NCBI GenBank assembly: GCA_038373865.1
Contig: JAXGGA010000466.1
Span: 92,001 to 156,000, forward strand
Length of the DNA: 64,000 nt
Direction: 5' to 3'
Origin: Uloborus plumipes
Lineage: Eukaryota > Arthropoda > Arachnida > Araneae > Uloboridae
The position numbers and the translations under genes were made by a program. A model generated the notes under the pieces. That model had not been told where the DNA came from, searched no databases, and saw only the letters and a list, made by a program, of their open reading frames with translations. Shown piece by piece: positions 44,401 through 59,400 of this stretch (position 1 is the first letter of the stretch; each line of letters begins with the position of its first letter).

Positions 44401-47400
44401 GAAGAGAAATTGAGTGGATATTAAAAGTGAACAATCATAGTAAAATTCTAAATTTAAGAAAAGGGAAATTATTATTAATAAAAAAACTAAACAAAAAAAA
44501 AAGAAAAAAGAAGGAATGTTTCATAAATGTAATACTTTTAATTGTAACAGTATTTTAGAAACAAGCAAGTTTCCAGAAGTTTCAGTAACTAAGACTTTTT
44601 TTTTTTTTTTTTCAAATTAAGGAATGAAAACAAGCTTGTTTAAGATGTTACAAATGGGTATAACACAGATCTGTCATTCAAAATTTTTTGGAGGGCAAAG
44701 GGTAAAGAAAAACGACTTTTCTTAAAACTTGTAGCTTTTATTCGGTGGTTCATAAACATACATCTGAACATATCTGCAGTAGTGTAACTCTTATATACAA
44801 GCGAAATACGCCCTCTGACGGCGATTCGCAACACTCCCCACCTAAACTCTACTTAGAGTTTACAAACTTACCATACAGGATTGACTTTTCCTCTTCAATA
44901 ATCATAAACATAACATTTACAAATTGACTAGCTTGTCAAATATGAAACAATTGAAAACACATTACAGTTCAAAATGCATTATAACAAATAATTCAAGCAC
45001 ATAAATAAACTTAGCAAATTAACGTACATTTTAGTCCATCAGCTCAAGTGAGCTCTAAATTATAAATTAATTGAACAGGTCTTCTGATAATTCCTGTTTT
45101 CGTTTTGATCGAACAAGAACGTACTTTGTTATCCCTGCCATAAAAAATTTCAGTAATTCTCCCCAAAGACCACATATTTCTTGGATAACGATCATCTTCG
45201 ATTAATACAATATCATTTGGTTTGAATTCATTGGTCTTTGAAATTTGAGGAGACAAATGAGCAGACCTTAATGCTAAAAGATAATTTTTCTGCCATCGTT
45301 TCCAAAAATGATTTAATACCTGTTGCTGGTGTTTAAACCTTTTAACTATGGATTTTCTAGATCCTTCTAAATCATCTTTGGAAATTCTTGTTGGAGGGAG
45401 GGATAACAAACGCTTACCTACCAAAAAATGTGCAGGAGTAAGAGGAGAGGGCTCTGAGGGATCATCATATACGTAAGTAATGGGTCGAGAATTAATCATT
45501 GCTTCAATCTCGATAAATGCTGTTTGAAGTTCATCAAGAGAGAGCGATGAGCGACCAACAATTTTCCTTAAGCTTGTTTTAATTGTTCTAACCATTCTCT
45601 CCCAGAAGCCTCCCCACCATGCTCCTCTTTCTACAATATATTTCCATCTGATATTATTATTAGAAAATAAAGCTTTGACTGAAGGATCATTAATGCATTT
45701 GTAGATTTTTTTCAATTCAATGTCAGCCCGTTTAAATGATTTAGCATTGTCCGAATAAATGGTATTACATAGTCCTCGTCGAGATATGAATCGGCGGAAA
45801 GCCAGTAGAAACGATTCAGTGTTCATAGATGGTACCAGTTCTAGATGGATCGCACGCGTTACAGCGCATGTAAACAGTAAATAATGTTTGTCATTATTTT
45901 CCTTGGAATAAAATGGTCCTGCGTAATCCAGTCCACTTACAGCAAAGGGAGGAGATTCTATTATTCTATCTGGAGGGAGCGGAGCCACAACCTGGGCCCC
46001 TGGACGAGCGTTGAACTGTTTACAAATCAAACATTTGTGAAGAACTGATTTAATTCTTTGTCGTCTTTTGATGATCCAAAATTTTTCTCGGAGGTGAGCA
46101 AGGGTGGCGTCTACACCAGAATGAAATACCCTTTCATATGCATCCATAATTAAAAGATCCACGTATCTACACTTTGATGGCAATATCAAGGGATGCCTGG
46201 TCGATTCTTGACAATCTGCGAACTGTATTCTTCCCTTTAAACGCAAAAGTCCATTGTCATCGAGTTTAGGACACAACACACGTAGACTGGATTTTGTCCA
46301 GTGTTAGAAATAGAAATTTAAGTCTAGGCGTCATTGTGACTCCTAGGATCAATTTCTAGGCATCAAAATGAACAATCTAGGCGTCATTTTTTTAAAAATT
46401 AAAATATAATCAGAATTTTAAAAAAAAAATCTTTATTCAACAGAAATGTAACAGAAACACAATCCATGTACGATATGTTACTGGCAATGTATGAAAATGA
46501 GCATGGTATAGAATGTTATTGCTTCAGACTAGTGCTGAGCGATGTTGCAGATTTTAACATCGCAATACATCACCAGTATAACATCGCGATGTGCCGATAT
46601 ATCGCGATGTTACTATGTATTTCCTTTTCATTTAATTATGGGGGGTCAGGGGGGGTTTCATAGTGTTGTCCCAGTATCCTTCGTCTCTCCCCTTTCCAGA
46701 ACAGTGGATAACCCTTCAAATAGAGAGCAGGAAAAATGCAGCGCAGCAACTACATGGACGGATTTATGGGGAGCGAGGGGGGGGGCAATGCCCTACCAGT
46801 TTATTTGGGATGATTCTAAATAATGAAAATATAAATCCCAAAATCATGAAGCGAGAAATCATGCATTTTTTCTAAGAAGTTCAGAAGAGTTCTGAAAAAG
46901 GCAGAATGTCCTTTTCTCATAGGAAAAAACATTATTCATTAAATAGAAATGATAAGGCATTGGTGTCTAAAATAACTTTTAAAGTGAAAGGGCAATTCTT
47001 TAAAGGAAAATATAGACAAAAACATTGCAAGTGATTAAAAAAGAGCCGAGCAAAATGTTTTCTAAAGAGCTATACCTGTCTCTAAGGAGAAGGGGAACAA
47101 AAGGTATATAAACTATTAAGGGCAGAAAACCTAACTCAGTAGGACCAGCAGTTTTATCATCTTAACTCAGGATTGTAGTTACTTTCTTGAATAGCTCTAA
47201 ATTAAGGGTGAAGGATACTCTTTTACTAACTTTCTAAATGCTTTTTAAAAAGTATGATAATCATCAAAGTCTGAATAAATTAATCAGTCATTTTCAATAT
47301 TAAAATCCAAACAAACCAGTCATCAAAAGTTTTGGAAAAAAAAATGTTAAGTTGGATTGTAAAAAAAATCGCTAGTTTTGGAATAATCCATTTGGCACAA

Positions 47401-50400
47401 ATTTTGGAAAAATGGCTGAAATTTGATTAAAAAAAAAAAAAACTGCTAGTTTTTCGATAAATTTCTAAAAAGGTAAAACTCATTAGTAGAATTGGAAAAA
47501 ATAAAGATTATCCATATAAAATCGTAAAATCTAAACAAATTTTCAAAAATATTACAAAAAATCAAACAATAATTAGCATGTAGGCAATTATTAGAGCTAT
47601 TGTTTGCTCAAAGAAAAAAAAAGAACTTGCCCCCCCCCCCCCCTCAGAAACTCAGTCTTAAATTTTCCCATGGACATCTACCACCCAAATTTCTTGGAAA
47701 TCTTTTGAATCAGTTTGCCAAAGTATACCTGCCAATCTCTTCAAATAAAAAATAGGAAGATTTGTGAAAAAAATCGGAAGTTCTCTCGAAATTAATCACT
47801 TGAATTCAATAACTTAAATGTTTCATTAAAATGATCTACTAACTAAAAAAACATTAAAAGTTTCATTAAAATGTAAAAAGTAACTTTGTCCAATTGTCCA
47901 ATTAGCTTCAAATACAATTGCATTTATCCCTTTTTGCAATTGCTATTCATTTCTTTTTCCTTAAACAAACTCCTTGAAAATAAGAGATATATCCTGTGTC
48001 ATCTATAGCTCCCAACAAGCCAAGCGAGCAAGCGGGTTGTAGACACAACACAGTGATAATTTCGCTGACTCAAGCGCACAAGTTCAGCTATCAGCCTAAT
48101 AATAAGCATTAGAAAAGGAGGGGGGGGGGGTGCATGGAGCAGATAGAGTTGGAAATTTTGATGGATGTTTTGAATTATTTTTTGCTTGCTCAAAGCTATC
48201 GCTGCCTTTTTGTATTATGAAGACAAGACAATAAGGAGCGTTGAACGAAACACGGAACAAACAAAAAACACCGCACCACGCATAACCACGCACAACTTGC
48301 GCATAACCACGCACAACTTCGTAAGGCGTATCCCATCATGCATTTCCCCGCCTCCAGAGCTGTGGGGGGGGGGGGGTATGCTTCGCGGACAAACTGCCGG
48401 GGGAGGAGCGGGAGAAATGTTATCGCGAATCCTTTTCTTTTCGTCTCTCATGATGAGTCAGGCAAGAAAGGCTCTCTGCGATCCCAAAATCTTTAGGCGT
48501 CAAACTTGGCGCCTGGGTTTGGATGTTTAGGCGTCAAATGGAAAATTTTGGTCGCAAAATACGACTAACGACCGCTTATTTCTAACACTGATTTTGTCCC
48601 AATGTTCTTTCCTGCTGCTAGGTCTTCAATTTCTTTTTTGAAGTGTTCAATTTGTGTCGTTTTACTCCAAACCATTTCAGCAGTCAAGATTTCGTCTGCA
48701 GCGAGTGGTCCACATACCTTCTCGGAATTTGGTTTGCAATTGTTGATGAATCTCATTATCCAAGCAGTAATACGATACACTTTCTTCAAAGTCCCGAACT
48801 TATTCAAATCAAGCAGCGCACTATCGAAATGTTTAATTTCGTTATTCGCGGAAATTTGAAGGACGTTGCGAGATTTTCTCCTTTCAGTCGATATTTCTTC
48901 CTCGTTGAACTCGATAACTATTTTCTTTGGCCATACATCTTCGAGCTCAGAAAGCTAAATAGGACCATTTTGCCACAGCGAACTTGACGCAATTGTTTTT
49001 GTTCGTTCCCCTCTTATTAACATATCTGCTGGATTGCTACGCGAACCGCAGTAGTGAAACTGATTCGGATTACAAATGGCCTGAATTTCTGCTACGCGGT
49101 TGCTAACAAAGGGTTTCCACTCAGTTGGAGATCGTTTTATCCAGTGTAGTACTATAGTCGAGTCACACCAACAGTACAGATTTTCACATAACTTAAGAAA
49201 AGTTCCTTTTAAATATTTAGCCAATCGAGCAGCTATAATAGCTCCCATTAACTCACATCTTGGTAATGACAGCGCCTTCAAGGGTGCAACTCTACTTTTA
49301 GCCATTATGAAAGACGTTTTGATTTCCCCGTACTTATTCATGTATCTAAAATAAGCAACTGCTCCAAAAGCTCTAGGCGAGGCGTCACAAAATATATGAA
49401 GACTTAATTCCTTGTACTCAACGTCACTAAAGAACTTTCTAGGAATTTTTAGATCTTTTAAAAATTCAACTTCTGAACACCAAGCGTTCCACCTTCCTTT
49501 TAACGCACTAGGAAGATTTTCATCCCAGTTTAGACCTAACAACCAAATGTCTTGTAATAATATTTTCAGCCGCACAATAAAAGGTTGAAAAAATCCAACT
49601 GGATCGAATATTTTTGCTACAGTACTTAAAACTGTTCTTTTCGTGTCGGCTCTATTGTTTTTCACAGATTCTATTACAGAACTTAGCTGCACATTTATAG
49701 AATCATCAACCGGACTCCATATCATGCCCAAAAATTTAGATTCCTCACTCAAATTACCATCCCCTTTAATATTATCTCTGACCCACAAAGCGTTAAGTTC
49801 ACTTGAATTAGATTTCAATTTTCTCAAATTCATTCCCGCGTCGCGGAAAATGTTTACTGCACCAACAGACAATTCGTATGCATCTTCTACCGTTTCAGCA
49901 CCGTAAAACAGATCATCCACATAAATCGATGAATTAAGCATTTCAAACACATCAGGGTTTTTATTCTTATATTTTTTGATATGATATTTAATCGTGGCAG
50001 AAAGTATGAATGGGCTAATACTGGTCCCGAACGGCGTGCGACACATACGTAAGATTTTAAATTTTTCATTATCGTCCCCAAACCATAGAAATCTCAAAAA
50101 ATCTCTGTCTTCTTCAGCAATCCCAATCATTAGAAATGCCTTTTCTAGGTCGCCACTAAAAGCTATTTCGGGTTCGCGAAACCTAAGAATGACATCGAGA
50201 ACGGAAGGATTTAAGTTAGGACCAATTTCTAAACAATCATTTAATGATTTAAAATTTCCAGTTTTTGCGGATGCGTCAAAAACCAATCGTACACTGGTCG
50301 TGTCGCTACTACGAATTACTGCTCTATGGGGCATGTAATAATCAGAATCTTTGATTTCATTAGCGCATTTCTCAACTATATTTTCTTTTAACTGCTGTTC

Positions 50401-53400
50401 TACTATTTTCTTGTACTGTTCTAATATTTTCGGACTTTTATCCAGTTTTTTCCTCAATGTTTCAAAGCGTCTTTTAGTTGCCTCAAAATTGTTCCCGAGA
50501 CCGTCCGTTGTCGTTTTCCAAAGTAATTTACATTCGTATATCCCATCTTTAAATCGCAAATCTGTTTCAAACCGATGAATTAAATCCTCATCCCTTTTGG
50601 AATATTCACTCCTTTCTTCAATTATACCCATTGAATCTAATTCCCAAAATATTCTCAAATCATTTAAGACCATCGCATTTCCTACTGATGTATTTAAATG
50701 ATCCGAATATTCGGTTTGCTTAGACGCATTTCTTTCTAAACCTACCAAAAACCATCCAAATATAGAGTTAACGGCCTGAAGATCTTTACTGATGCGTTTT
50801 CTTGCTGTCAACACTACATCCCAAAATTTGTCTGCCCCAATTAATACCCCCACATGTCGTAAATCAGACGCGTTATTGGCACAATCTGCCGGCTTTAGTC
50901 CCAAACACTTCATTTTCTCCAGTGCGCGTAAACTAGGACCCTTTACCGGACATGAAGAAATTGTGTCAGTTACCAAACATTCTAACTTAATTTTATTTTT
51001 CAGTTCCCTATCGCTAAGTTCAATTGATACAACAGGATATTTTTTAACGATGGGTTTTTTCGCTCCAAATGCGAAAACTGATAGTTTTTCCGTTCGTACG
51101 GGTTTCAAATTCAACGATTAAACCAAAGTGTCTTTTATAAAGGAACGTTCACTTCCCTGGTCCAAAATTGCACGCGTAGTTCTCGTGTCCGTTTCTGCAC
51201 AAACTAACACGGTACACGTTTGTAACAATACATTTTTTGAGCTTAAAGTATTATTATAGTTTTGAGAAACAAAGGCATTTGCATTTACGTTAGGAACAAA
51301 AAATTCATTATTTGAATTAGAAGCGGCTAACGTATTTTCAGACATTTTACGTTGATCTAACGATTTACTTGAATTATAACGCTCATCCTGATTTTTTAAA
51401 CAAATTGAATCATGATGATTTTTCCCGTTACATTTGAAACAAAGACTCTTATCATTACAAATCCAACTCAAATGAAATTTCTTGAAACATTTGAAACATC
51501 TGTTATCATTTTTAAGGTGGGTTATTTTATCCGTTGCACGAATGTTACATCTATAGGAATTGTGTGCATTTTGGCAGAAGATGCATACCTGATTGACTGA
51601 AGTGTTAAGCGCACTAGCAGTAGATATGTCTCTATTGTACCTTTTATTACCAGCCTTTTGATTATCGTAGCTATTAGAATTTACCGTAGTTGTCTTTTCA
51701 ACACACGCTGCTAAAGTACTTTCGCGACATTCTACTTCTTTCTTTAAGAATGAAATGAATTCAGAAATTTTAATATCGCCTTCATCCCTTTGCCTATTGA
51801 ATTGCAGTATTAAATCGCGAGGTAGCTTTTTCTGAAAAATAGGCATTAATAAGTGTCCGAAAGATTTAGAATCTACATTCATTGCTTCTAAATTTCTAAA
51901 CGCGATTTCAATTTCGTCATGAATTTTCCGTAGCGCTTGAACATTGGAAGAGCTCTTAACCTCCTCTAAGTGAATTATTTTGTTCATAAACGAGTTAATT
52001 ATGATATCTCGTTTGCCAAATCTGTCCTTTAGCATTTCTTTACAATTGTCGTAATTTTCACTTGAAAGATCGAATCCAGAAACAACATTGGCTGCCGAGC
52101 CTATTAACAGAGTTTTTAAATAAGCGAATTTTTCTACTTCTGAAATACTTTCACATTTGTCTATTGTGCTTTCAAAGCTGTTCCAAAAGCTTTGCCACCG
52201 CTTGGGATCTCCTGAAAATTTTTCAATTACTAGTTTAGGTAACTTTACTGAACGTTGTCTAGAATTTTCGATAGCGTTTGTACTTAAATTGTTTGAAGAA
52301 TTTAAATTTGGACTGCGTTTCTTTTTTTCCTTTAAATAGCGCAGTATTCGTTTTGAAAATTTTAAACATTTTGTTTCGTATTCGTCATTTAAAGTTACTT
52401 CTTTATCTATTTGCCCTACTTCAATGAATTTTAGTATTTCACTATCAAGTTGTTTCAAGCCGTTTGATATCACAATTAAAAGCTCGTAATCGTCGCGTAA
52501 TTCTGCCTCATCCATTTCATCTGCAATTTTTAACTTTTGTTCAACTTGATTGACTAATCGCGTAGTTAACCTTCGCAAAGTAGTTCGCATTGCTTTAAGT
52601 CTTTCAAACCTCTCAATTTTTATTTCATCGTTCGAACTAGCCATTAAATCTTCTAATGCTGTATTCGCAGTCATTTTTATACAATTTATTTCGGTACAAT
52701 AGAAACACACCTAAGACTGAAATTGAATGTATTGAAAAATATTACCTTATTTTGTCGCTAAGTCCCAATTCAATTTTGGGCATGAATGGGTTCCTTTAAA
52801 CGTTGCTCACTAAAGAATTAATCACACTTTAATTTTCGGCCGGATTGCACCATAAAGAAAAACGACTTTTCTTAAAACTTGTAGCTTTTATTCTGTGGTT
52901 CATAAACATACATCTGAACATATCTGCAGTAGTGTAACTCTTATATACAAGCGAAATACGCCCTCTGACGGCGATTCGCAACAAAGGGTATATACTCAAT
53001 GCATATTACATCGAAAAACAACAAGTGCACCCGTGTGTTTCTCATAGCCAGGGCAATAGCCTTCTGATTCCCCAAATGAAGGCTCTGATATAAGTTAACC
53101 ATGACAATATACCATCAGGTTTTGCCCCAATATGCACAAATAAGACAGAAAATTCTTGCATTTTAAAATTACAGTAAAATCTTGTTGCAGCCAACTTCAA
53201 GGATTGCAAATTTCTGCTCCGAGTAACAGGAACTTAGTTGTAATGGAATTCAAGTAATGTAATGACAATTAAAACATGACTGAACATATTTATTTCATTG
53301 TATTTGTTGTTATGAGATTTTACTGTATTTGTAATCCTATCAAGCTAAATTTAAATTGGAAAGAAATATTTTTAAACGCTATATGAAATTAAATTTATAA

Positions 53401-56400
53401 AATGCAAGGCACTGAAACATATAAATTAAGAAGAAAGAAATATGTAAATTTAAATACTAAACTTGTCTTACCACATCAACAATTTCTAAGACTGATGTAT
53501 CTTTTTTATCAAACCAATGACCATGGTCTATCCATTGTCGAAGGAGCTCTATTGGGGGTTGAGCACCATATACTTCTTTCGCAGGCATGTTCAAATCATC
53601 TACAAAGACAACACATTTCTTTCCCATGCTGGGACCAAAGACACCTTTCCTTCGCCTGAAACACAATGAAAAATAAATTTTCCATTATCATAAGTTAATT
53701 TCAAGATTTGAAAATAAATAAATAGAGACAAACACACAGATATGGGTACAAATATGGGGTCGGTAAATGATTTTAAGGGGGTCCTAGAAGGACTGTGTCC
53801 CTCTCAAAAGGATAAAAAAAAATTATTTCTTAAAACGCATGCACAAAATATGCTTGAATAAAATCACTTTGGTTTGCTGGGAGTTATTAGAGTCAGGGTA
53901 AAAGAATATGTAAAACCCACTAGCTTTGAATTCAAGGGTACATACTACCACAATCTATTCATTAATTTTCCTGTGATAGAAAAAAATGATTATTCTATTC
54001 TAATGACCTTTTGTTTTATGTTTGTTATGACAACATTTCTAAGTAATACAGCCAATTGATGTACCATTTTTGTGAAATTATATAAGGTTTAGAAGTTAAT
54101 TGACTGAAAATGCTAAAAGAGATACTTTACATATTTGAAGTACATTAGTGTATAATATTTCTGTACTGTTAAGTAGATTAATTGGTTCTTTTAAAAGAGT
54201 TTAAAGGAGCCTCACGCGAGTTGTTTTCATTAAAAAAATATGGCGGTGACACTTTTTACTTTTCAGTGCCCCACACAAAATCTATTTCTGAATCTGCCGC
54301 TGTATGGAATGGTCCACAAATGATGTCATGCTTTAAACAGGGTTCGCGAAATTGTGAATTTATGACAAGGCAAAGGGGGAGGGTAACAAGAAGTGTGATG
54401 TCACACAATTTTTTAAAACAATATGCTCATTTAATATGGTGTGTCATGAGACAAGGGGAGTAGGGTCAAATACGATTTTAAAAAGTGGCATTGATGGACA
54501 ATGCCTGTGTACATATCTGTATGTGTGTGCTTATTTTCATTTATTATTCATTTCTTTATTTTATTTATTTACTTTCTAAAAGTGATAAAAGTAAACTTGT
54601 AACTTTTTTTATGATAGTTTTTTACACATGACTAGATAGAAACTGTGTCTAGAATTTCTAGATAGAAATAAAAATATGTCCAGTTGGGGAAAACTTAACC
54701 AGGCAATGTTGTAAAGCTGTTTTTAGGATGTGTGTAGTATTCACAATGCTGTCAGGTTAGGTTTGCCCCAACTACAGATAGACAGTCATGTTGACTAAAA
54801 AATGAATTTTATAACATTTACTTGATTTCAGCTTTTTTAAAATCAACATCTATTGGTTAAATTCAAATATAAACTTTATGTTTTCAGTCATAATCAACTC
54901 TCTCCCCCTTCCCTGCCACAAATAACTTTATATGCGTTATGCATAGTCTTCACTACATTTTTTGAAAGATGTCATTTTAGAAACTCTCACAAACTTTGCA
55001 TTAACATTTAAGCAAAAAAAAAAAAAAAAAAACTATTTTATTTACAAAATTATTTAATAAGCAAAATCTAAAAACTTAGGTATAGACATTAATATATTTT
55101 TTTAAACCAAATATTTATCTGTGGAAAGAGTTCTCAGATAAATTTGGAGGTAGTACAACTTAATGTGGTAATGCATTCAGTAACATAAAAATATGTACCA
55201 CAAAATCAGTCAACAAATTCTATTAAATGGTAAAGAAATAATTAAATATGAGGAAAAAACTTTAAAGTATTCAAATTAGCGAAGAGGAGCAACTAGATAG
55301 ACAGAAAATAACTAAAGCATGTTCAAGAAAAAGTAATTTTTAATACAAAAATTAGTAAATAAATATATTATAGTTTAAAAAATGTTACCTATCTAATTTT
55401 GCCATTATGATATCTTGGGTCTGGCTAGCACTTGTTCGAGCTGAGAAATTTATGCTGTTCGGCAAAAACCTATGAGGAAAAAGTTATGCTTAGTTTTAAA
55501 ATTTTAGGAGAGTTAAAATAATCTACTACTCTCAACTTTGTTATTTCATTACAAAAACTGTGTAAAATAACTTTTTAAAAAAGTTTCTTTTTTGTAAAAC
55601 TAATATTTAATTCTTAAGCACTTCATAGGAAACATGCATAATAGGTATTCATTGATTCATATTTATAAAAACAAATTGGAAAGCTTTTTACAATACTTTG
55701 TTTTGAAACATATTAAAATTTCAATTCCTATAAAAATGAAATTCTGGAAAATAAAATTGTCCAAGTGATGAATTGCTTGTGACCTTTATTTAGAATATTT
55801 ATTACTTTTTGATTCTTCTTCATTTGGAATGTACTCATCATAATCAAGATAATCTTCACAATTGAAGCAGTAAATAGAAACATGTGATAGTACAAGATAA
55901 TGTTTCTCAAGGTAATTTGATAATTGACGTAGGAAATCAAAACTTTGATTTGCAATGAAATTCCAAGCAGACATTATATCAACCCAATCCTCAGCTATGA
56001 AGGGGGTTTAAGTTTAGAAGGTTTAAGGCTGAGACACATTTTAAAAATTTATATTAACAATAAATGAAATTGAATTGATTAAAATATATTAATAACTAAC
56101 TCCAACTTATTTACTCCATACAATTATCTGGATTTCAACTCTGCGGAGTTTTTAAACTTCTCCATTCAAAGGAAAAATATGTAAAGCTCAAACACAAATC
56201 AGGATTTTGAAATTAATTTGCAAATTACTTTAATAATTGACTTACTTCTCCTTTGGAAGGTTAATAATAAAATTATTTGTAATTGCTGATTTTCCAGTGC
56301 CAGTAGGCCCAACAAAGAGAACTGGTACATCATGAGATGTGTAAACTTTCAGCATGAATTTCTGGCGCACTGTTTCATTTGTTGGAATAATTAATTCATT

Positions 56401-59400
56401 CACCTGCAGACATATGAAAGTAACTTTACACTCTCATTTAAGCACAACAATTGTGTTATAGCAAAAGAATTATTTTTATAAAGCTCATGCCAAATTTTAT
56501 TTATTGAAAAAAAAAAGGTTGCTATAATATTCATCAGAAATTAATACAAAATATTTTGATATTAAGATTGAGAGGGGGGAAAAAGTTATGTTGAATACAG
56601 GTAAAAAAAAAAACAGATGGACAAAAAGTCATTTTCTTGCAGTACACAAAATTACATAGAAAAAAAACGTCAATAAGGTTTATGACACAATTTTATGGAG
56701 AAAATTTCTTGATTTCCTGTGTGTGTGAGAGAGAGAGTATGTGTAACCAAGTATGTGTGTATGTGTGTGAGTGACCACAGAGGCGTATTTGGACGTAAGG
56801 CCGCCCTGGGCTTTTTAAACTGGCCCTACCCCCCTTGAGGTGTTTAATTTTAGAGTTGTAAAAAAAAACCTTTTTTATTTACTTGACATAAACTGTATTT
56901 TCAAGGTAAACCGTGCAAAGTCCGGCCACACAGATAGTTAAACACAAAATTGGTCGGTTATTAACAACCAGCCCAATGGGTAAAAATTCGTCTTTTGCGA
57001 ATCTCAACTTTTACTACTACAAATCTGCTCTTACATTATTATAAATCAACATTTTTAGTACTTAATTACATTAAGAACTTTCTTTTGAAATTTAAAAGTT
57101 TTTGAAATAAATAATCTTCACATCTTTGTTTCAAAAATAGTTTTAAATATTTTTTTTCCATAAAATTTGCTTTTTTTTCTTGTACAGGCTGATCTCGAAT
57201 GGTGTACAAAATTTTATTGAAATGGATCATGGCTTCATTTAAATATTTTAGAAAAAAATAAAACAAAATCAATAAATAAATAAACGATAAAATAATTTTA
57301 ACAATGTGTAATGAATACAGTCGAACTCGTTTATAACGAGCTCGGATGTAACGAGGGAAACGAGAATATTTTGTTGGATCAATGTTAAACTTTATGGAAC
57401 AGAATTCGTTTTTAACGAGCAAGACCAGGTTTTAACGAACAATTTTTACTGTCTCGCAGTCTTTTTTTTCTCATCTTTCTAGTCTTATTCCTGTCTTATC
57501 TTCTTTTCTTTTTTTTCCCCTGCGGTTCAATGCTTTTGTATGAAAAATTCCACCAGCATTCCAGTGTTATTAAATAAAGAACAGTATTTAATTCAATTAA
57601 TTGAAGTAATTCTCGCGGCTGATCCGCCCTACTGTCTAAAAAAAAGGTCTTCACTTTACATGGAAAAAGTGCCGCCCCTCCAATCGTGCCGCCCTGGGCT
57701 ATAGCCCATTAAGCCCATACGTAAATACGCCACTGAGTGACCAGGTAGCACGGTGCAAATCCTATTTGGAAAATAATTATTTTAATTTTAAAACCCCGAA
57801 GAAAAATATAGAACTTACTCTAGAATCCAAAGGCAATTCTAGTTCTTCTTTGCTCAAAGTATTCAACCAAGTGATCCATGAAAAATTTTCATAATTGAAC
57901 TTATAATCATAGACTAAGCCTTCTTCTGGAAAAATCTGTTGCTTATTGAGTTTAAAACTTTTAGGTTTGGGATGTTCCAAATTCGTTCCTAGCAAAAGAT
58001 TTCTGTAAAATTCATCAAATAACAGGCGACTTTTTGTATTCATTGTTGCTCCAATAGTCCATACAAGGGAGAAAATGAAAAATGACTGGATTCCACGCTG
58101 TGTCTGTGAATAAAATTAAAAATATAAATGAACAATAATGGAAATAAAGAACCAAGTGATTATCTATGAAGTGAAACAAATTTATTTCAAAAAACAACAA
58201 TATTGTGCAAAAAGCAATTAAAGATGTATATAAAGATTGTAAACTATTTACAAATTGCAAGATTAGATAATAAAATATATTGATGACTGTTTAGGAACAG
58301 GATAAAGCAAAGCTCAAAAATACATAATAATCAAAGTCTGAATTGCTAGTAACAATAATATAAAGCTTTTACATTTAGTTCATACATTACATTATAAATC
58401 TTAGTTTTAACAAAATTGCAACTACTACTCTGTACTTATTAATCCCCCTCCCTTCCCCGAATTCTAATCAACTGAAACGAATATTAAACAAAGATATAAC
58501 TTTTAAAACCATTATCCTACTAAAATGTATGTTTTGTGCTTTAAAATTGGATAAGATTTTGAATATTTGGAAGAGAATAATTCCTGTGATTTTCAAGCAA
58601 AGGTAAACAGAAGAAAGTTTTACACTGAAATTAATATGATACTCTTGACAACGTTTGAACCTAAGAGCAGATTAACTTATGCTGAAAATGTTTTTTTCTT
58701 TCTTTCTCTTCCTCTTCTTTTTTTTTTTTTTTTGTGTGTGGAGGAAAAGTTAGCCTGTTTCATGGACCTCACATAATTATACAGGGCACCCTTGCCAGAT
58801 AATGCCATAAGCCTCTTTCAAGTTTTGTCAAGTTAGAAGTAAATAAGTTTTAATCTCATCGCCCCCCCCCCCCCCCCAGGCTCCATTGCTGCATACCTTC
58901 TAGCCTTCCCCATGCAGGAAGTATATGGAAGCCAACAGGCCGTCATTTAGAGGGGGCAGTCGGGTCAATTGCCCCCCCCCCTGGCTTTGGGAAATCAATG
59001 TATTGGCATATAAGTGGGCGTGGTTTTTGCCACTTTTTGGTAAATTTTACATTGTGTATGCACCCTTTGCCCCCCCCCCCCGGAATAATTCGAAATGACG
59101 TCCCTGGAAGCCAAACCTAACATTAACTGTTTTTCAAACCTATAATGAAGTCCAATTATTGTTAGTTTGGAAAAACTGGATTTTAAAAATTAATTTTAGT
59201 TTTCTATTTCCTTTTAGTTCACACGCTAATTTTAAAGGTTTACACTGTGCACATTAAATTCAAAATTCTACATATTTTTTACTTTAGTAAATATAGATTT
59301 AATGCATTAAAATGAATTAGAGTATTCATGTTATACAACCAAGTACAAAAGTAATATTAAATTAAAAAGCTAATTAAATCTACAAGACATTTTTTAAACC

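Larger units (their letters stand above)
44703..52983 (-). mobile_element. BEL/Pao LTR retrotransposon, interrupted by a hAT
   Basis: 131-bp LTRs at both ends, 5-bp duplication AAGGG (44698-44702, 52984-52988), Gag-protease-RT-RNase H-integrase in BEL/Pao order. About 6.0 kb once the inner hAT is discounted. It sits in the dynein intron between exons 7 and 8, in the same orientation as the gene. Two in-frame stops and the hAT break the polyprotein. Confidence 0.96.
53656..55388. other. Intron between exons 6 and 7
   Basis: Contains the repeat at 54345 and the palindromic MITE at 54681; otherwise A/T-rich. Confidence 0.5.

Noticed and set aside
48186..48530. 114-codon open frame as hAT transposase
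   Set aside because: No RNase-H-like or hATC dimerisation motif; composed of G-run and subterminal repeat sequence.
57066..57422. 118-codon minus-strand open frame
   Set aside because: Lies inside the hAT element, includes a pogo-like terminus and has no recognisable protein content.
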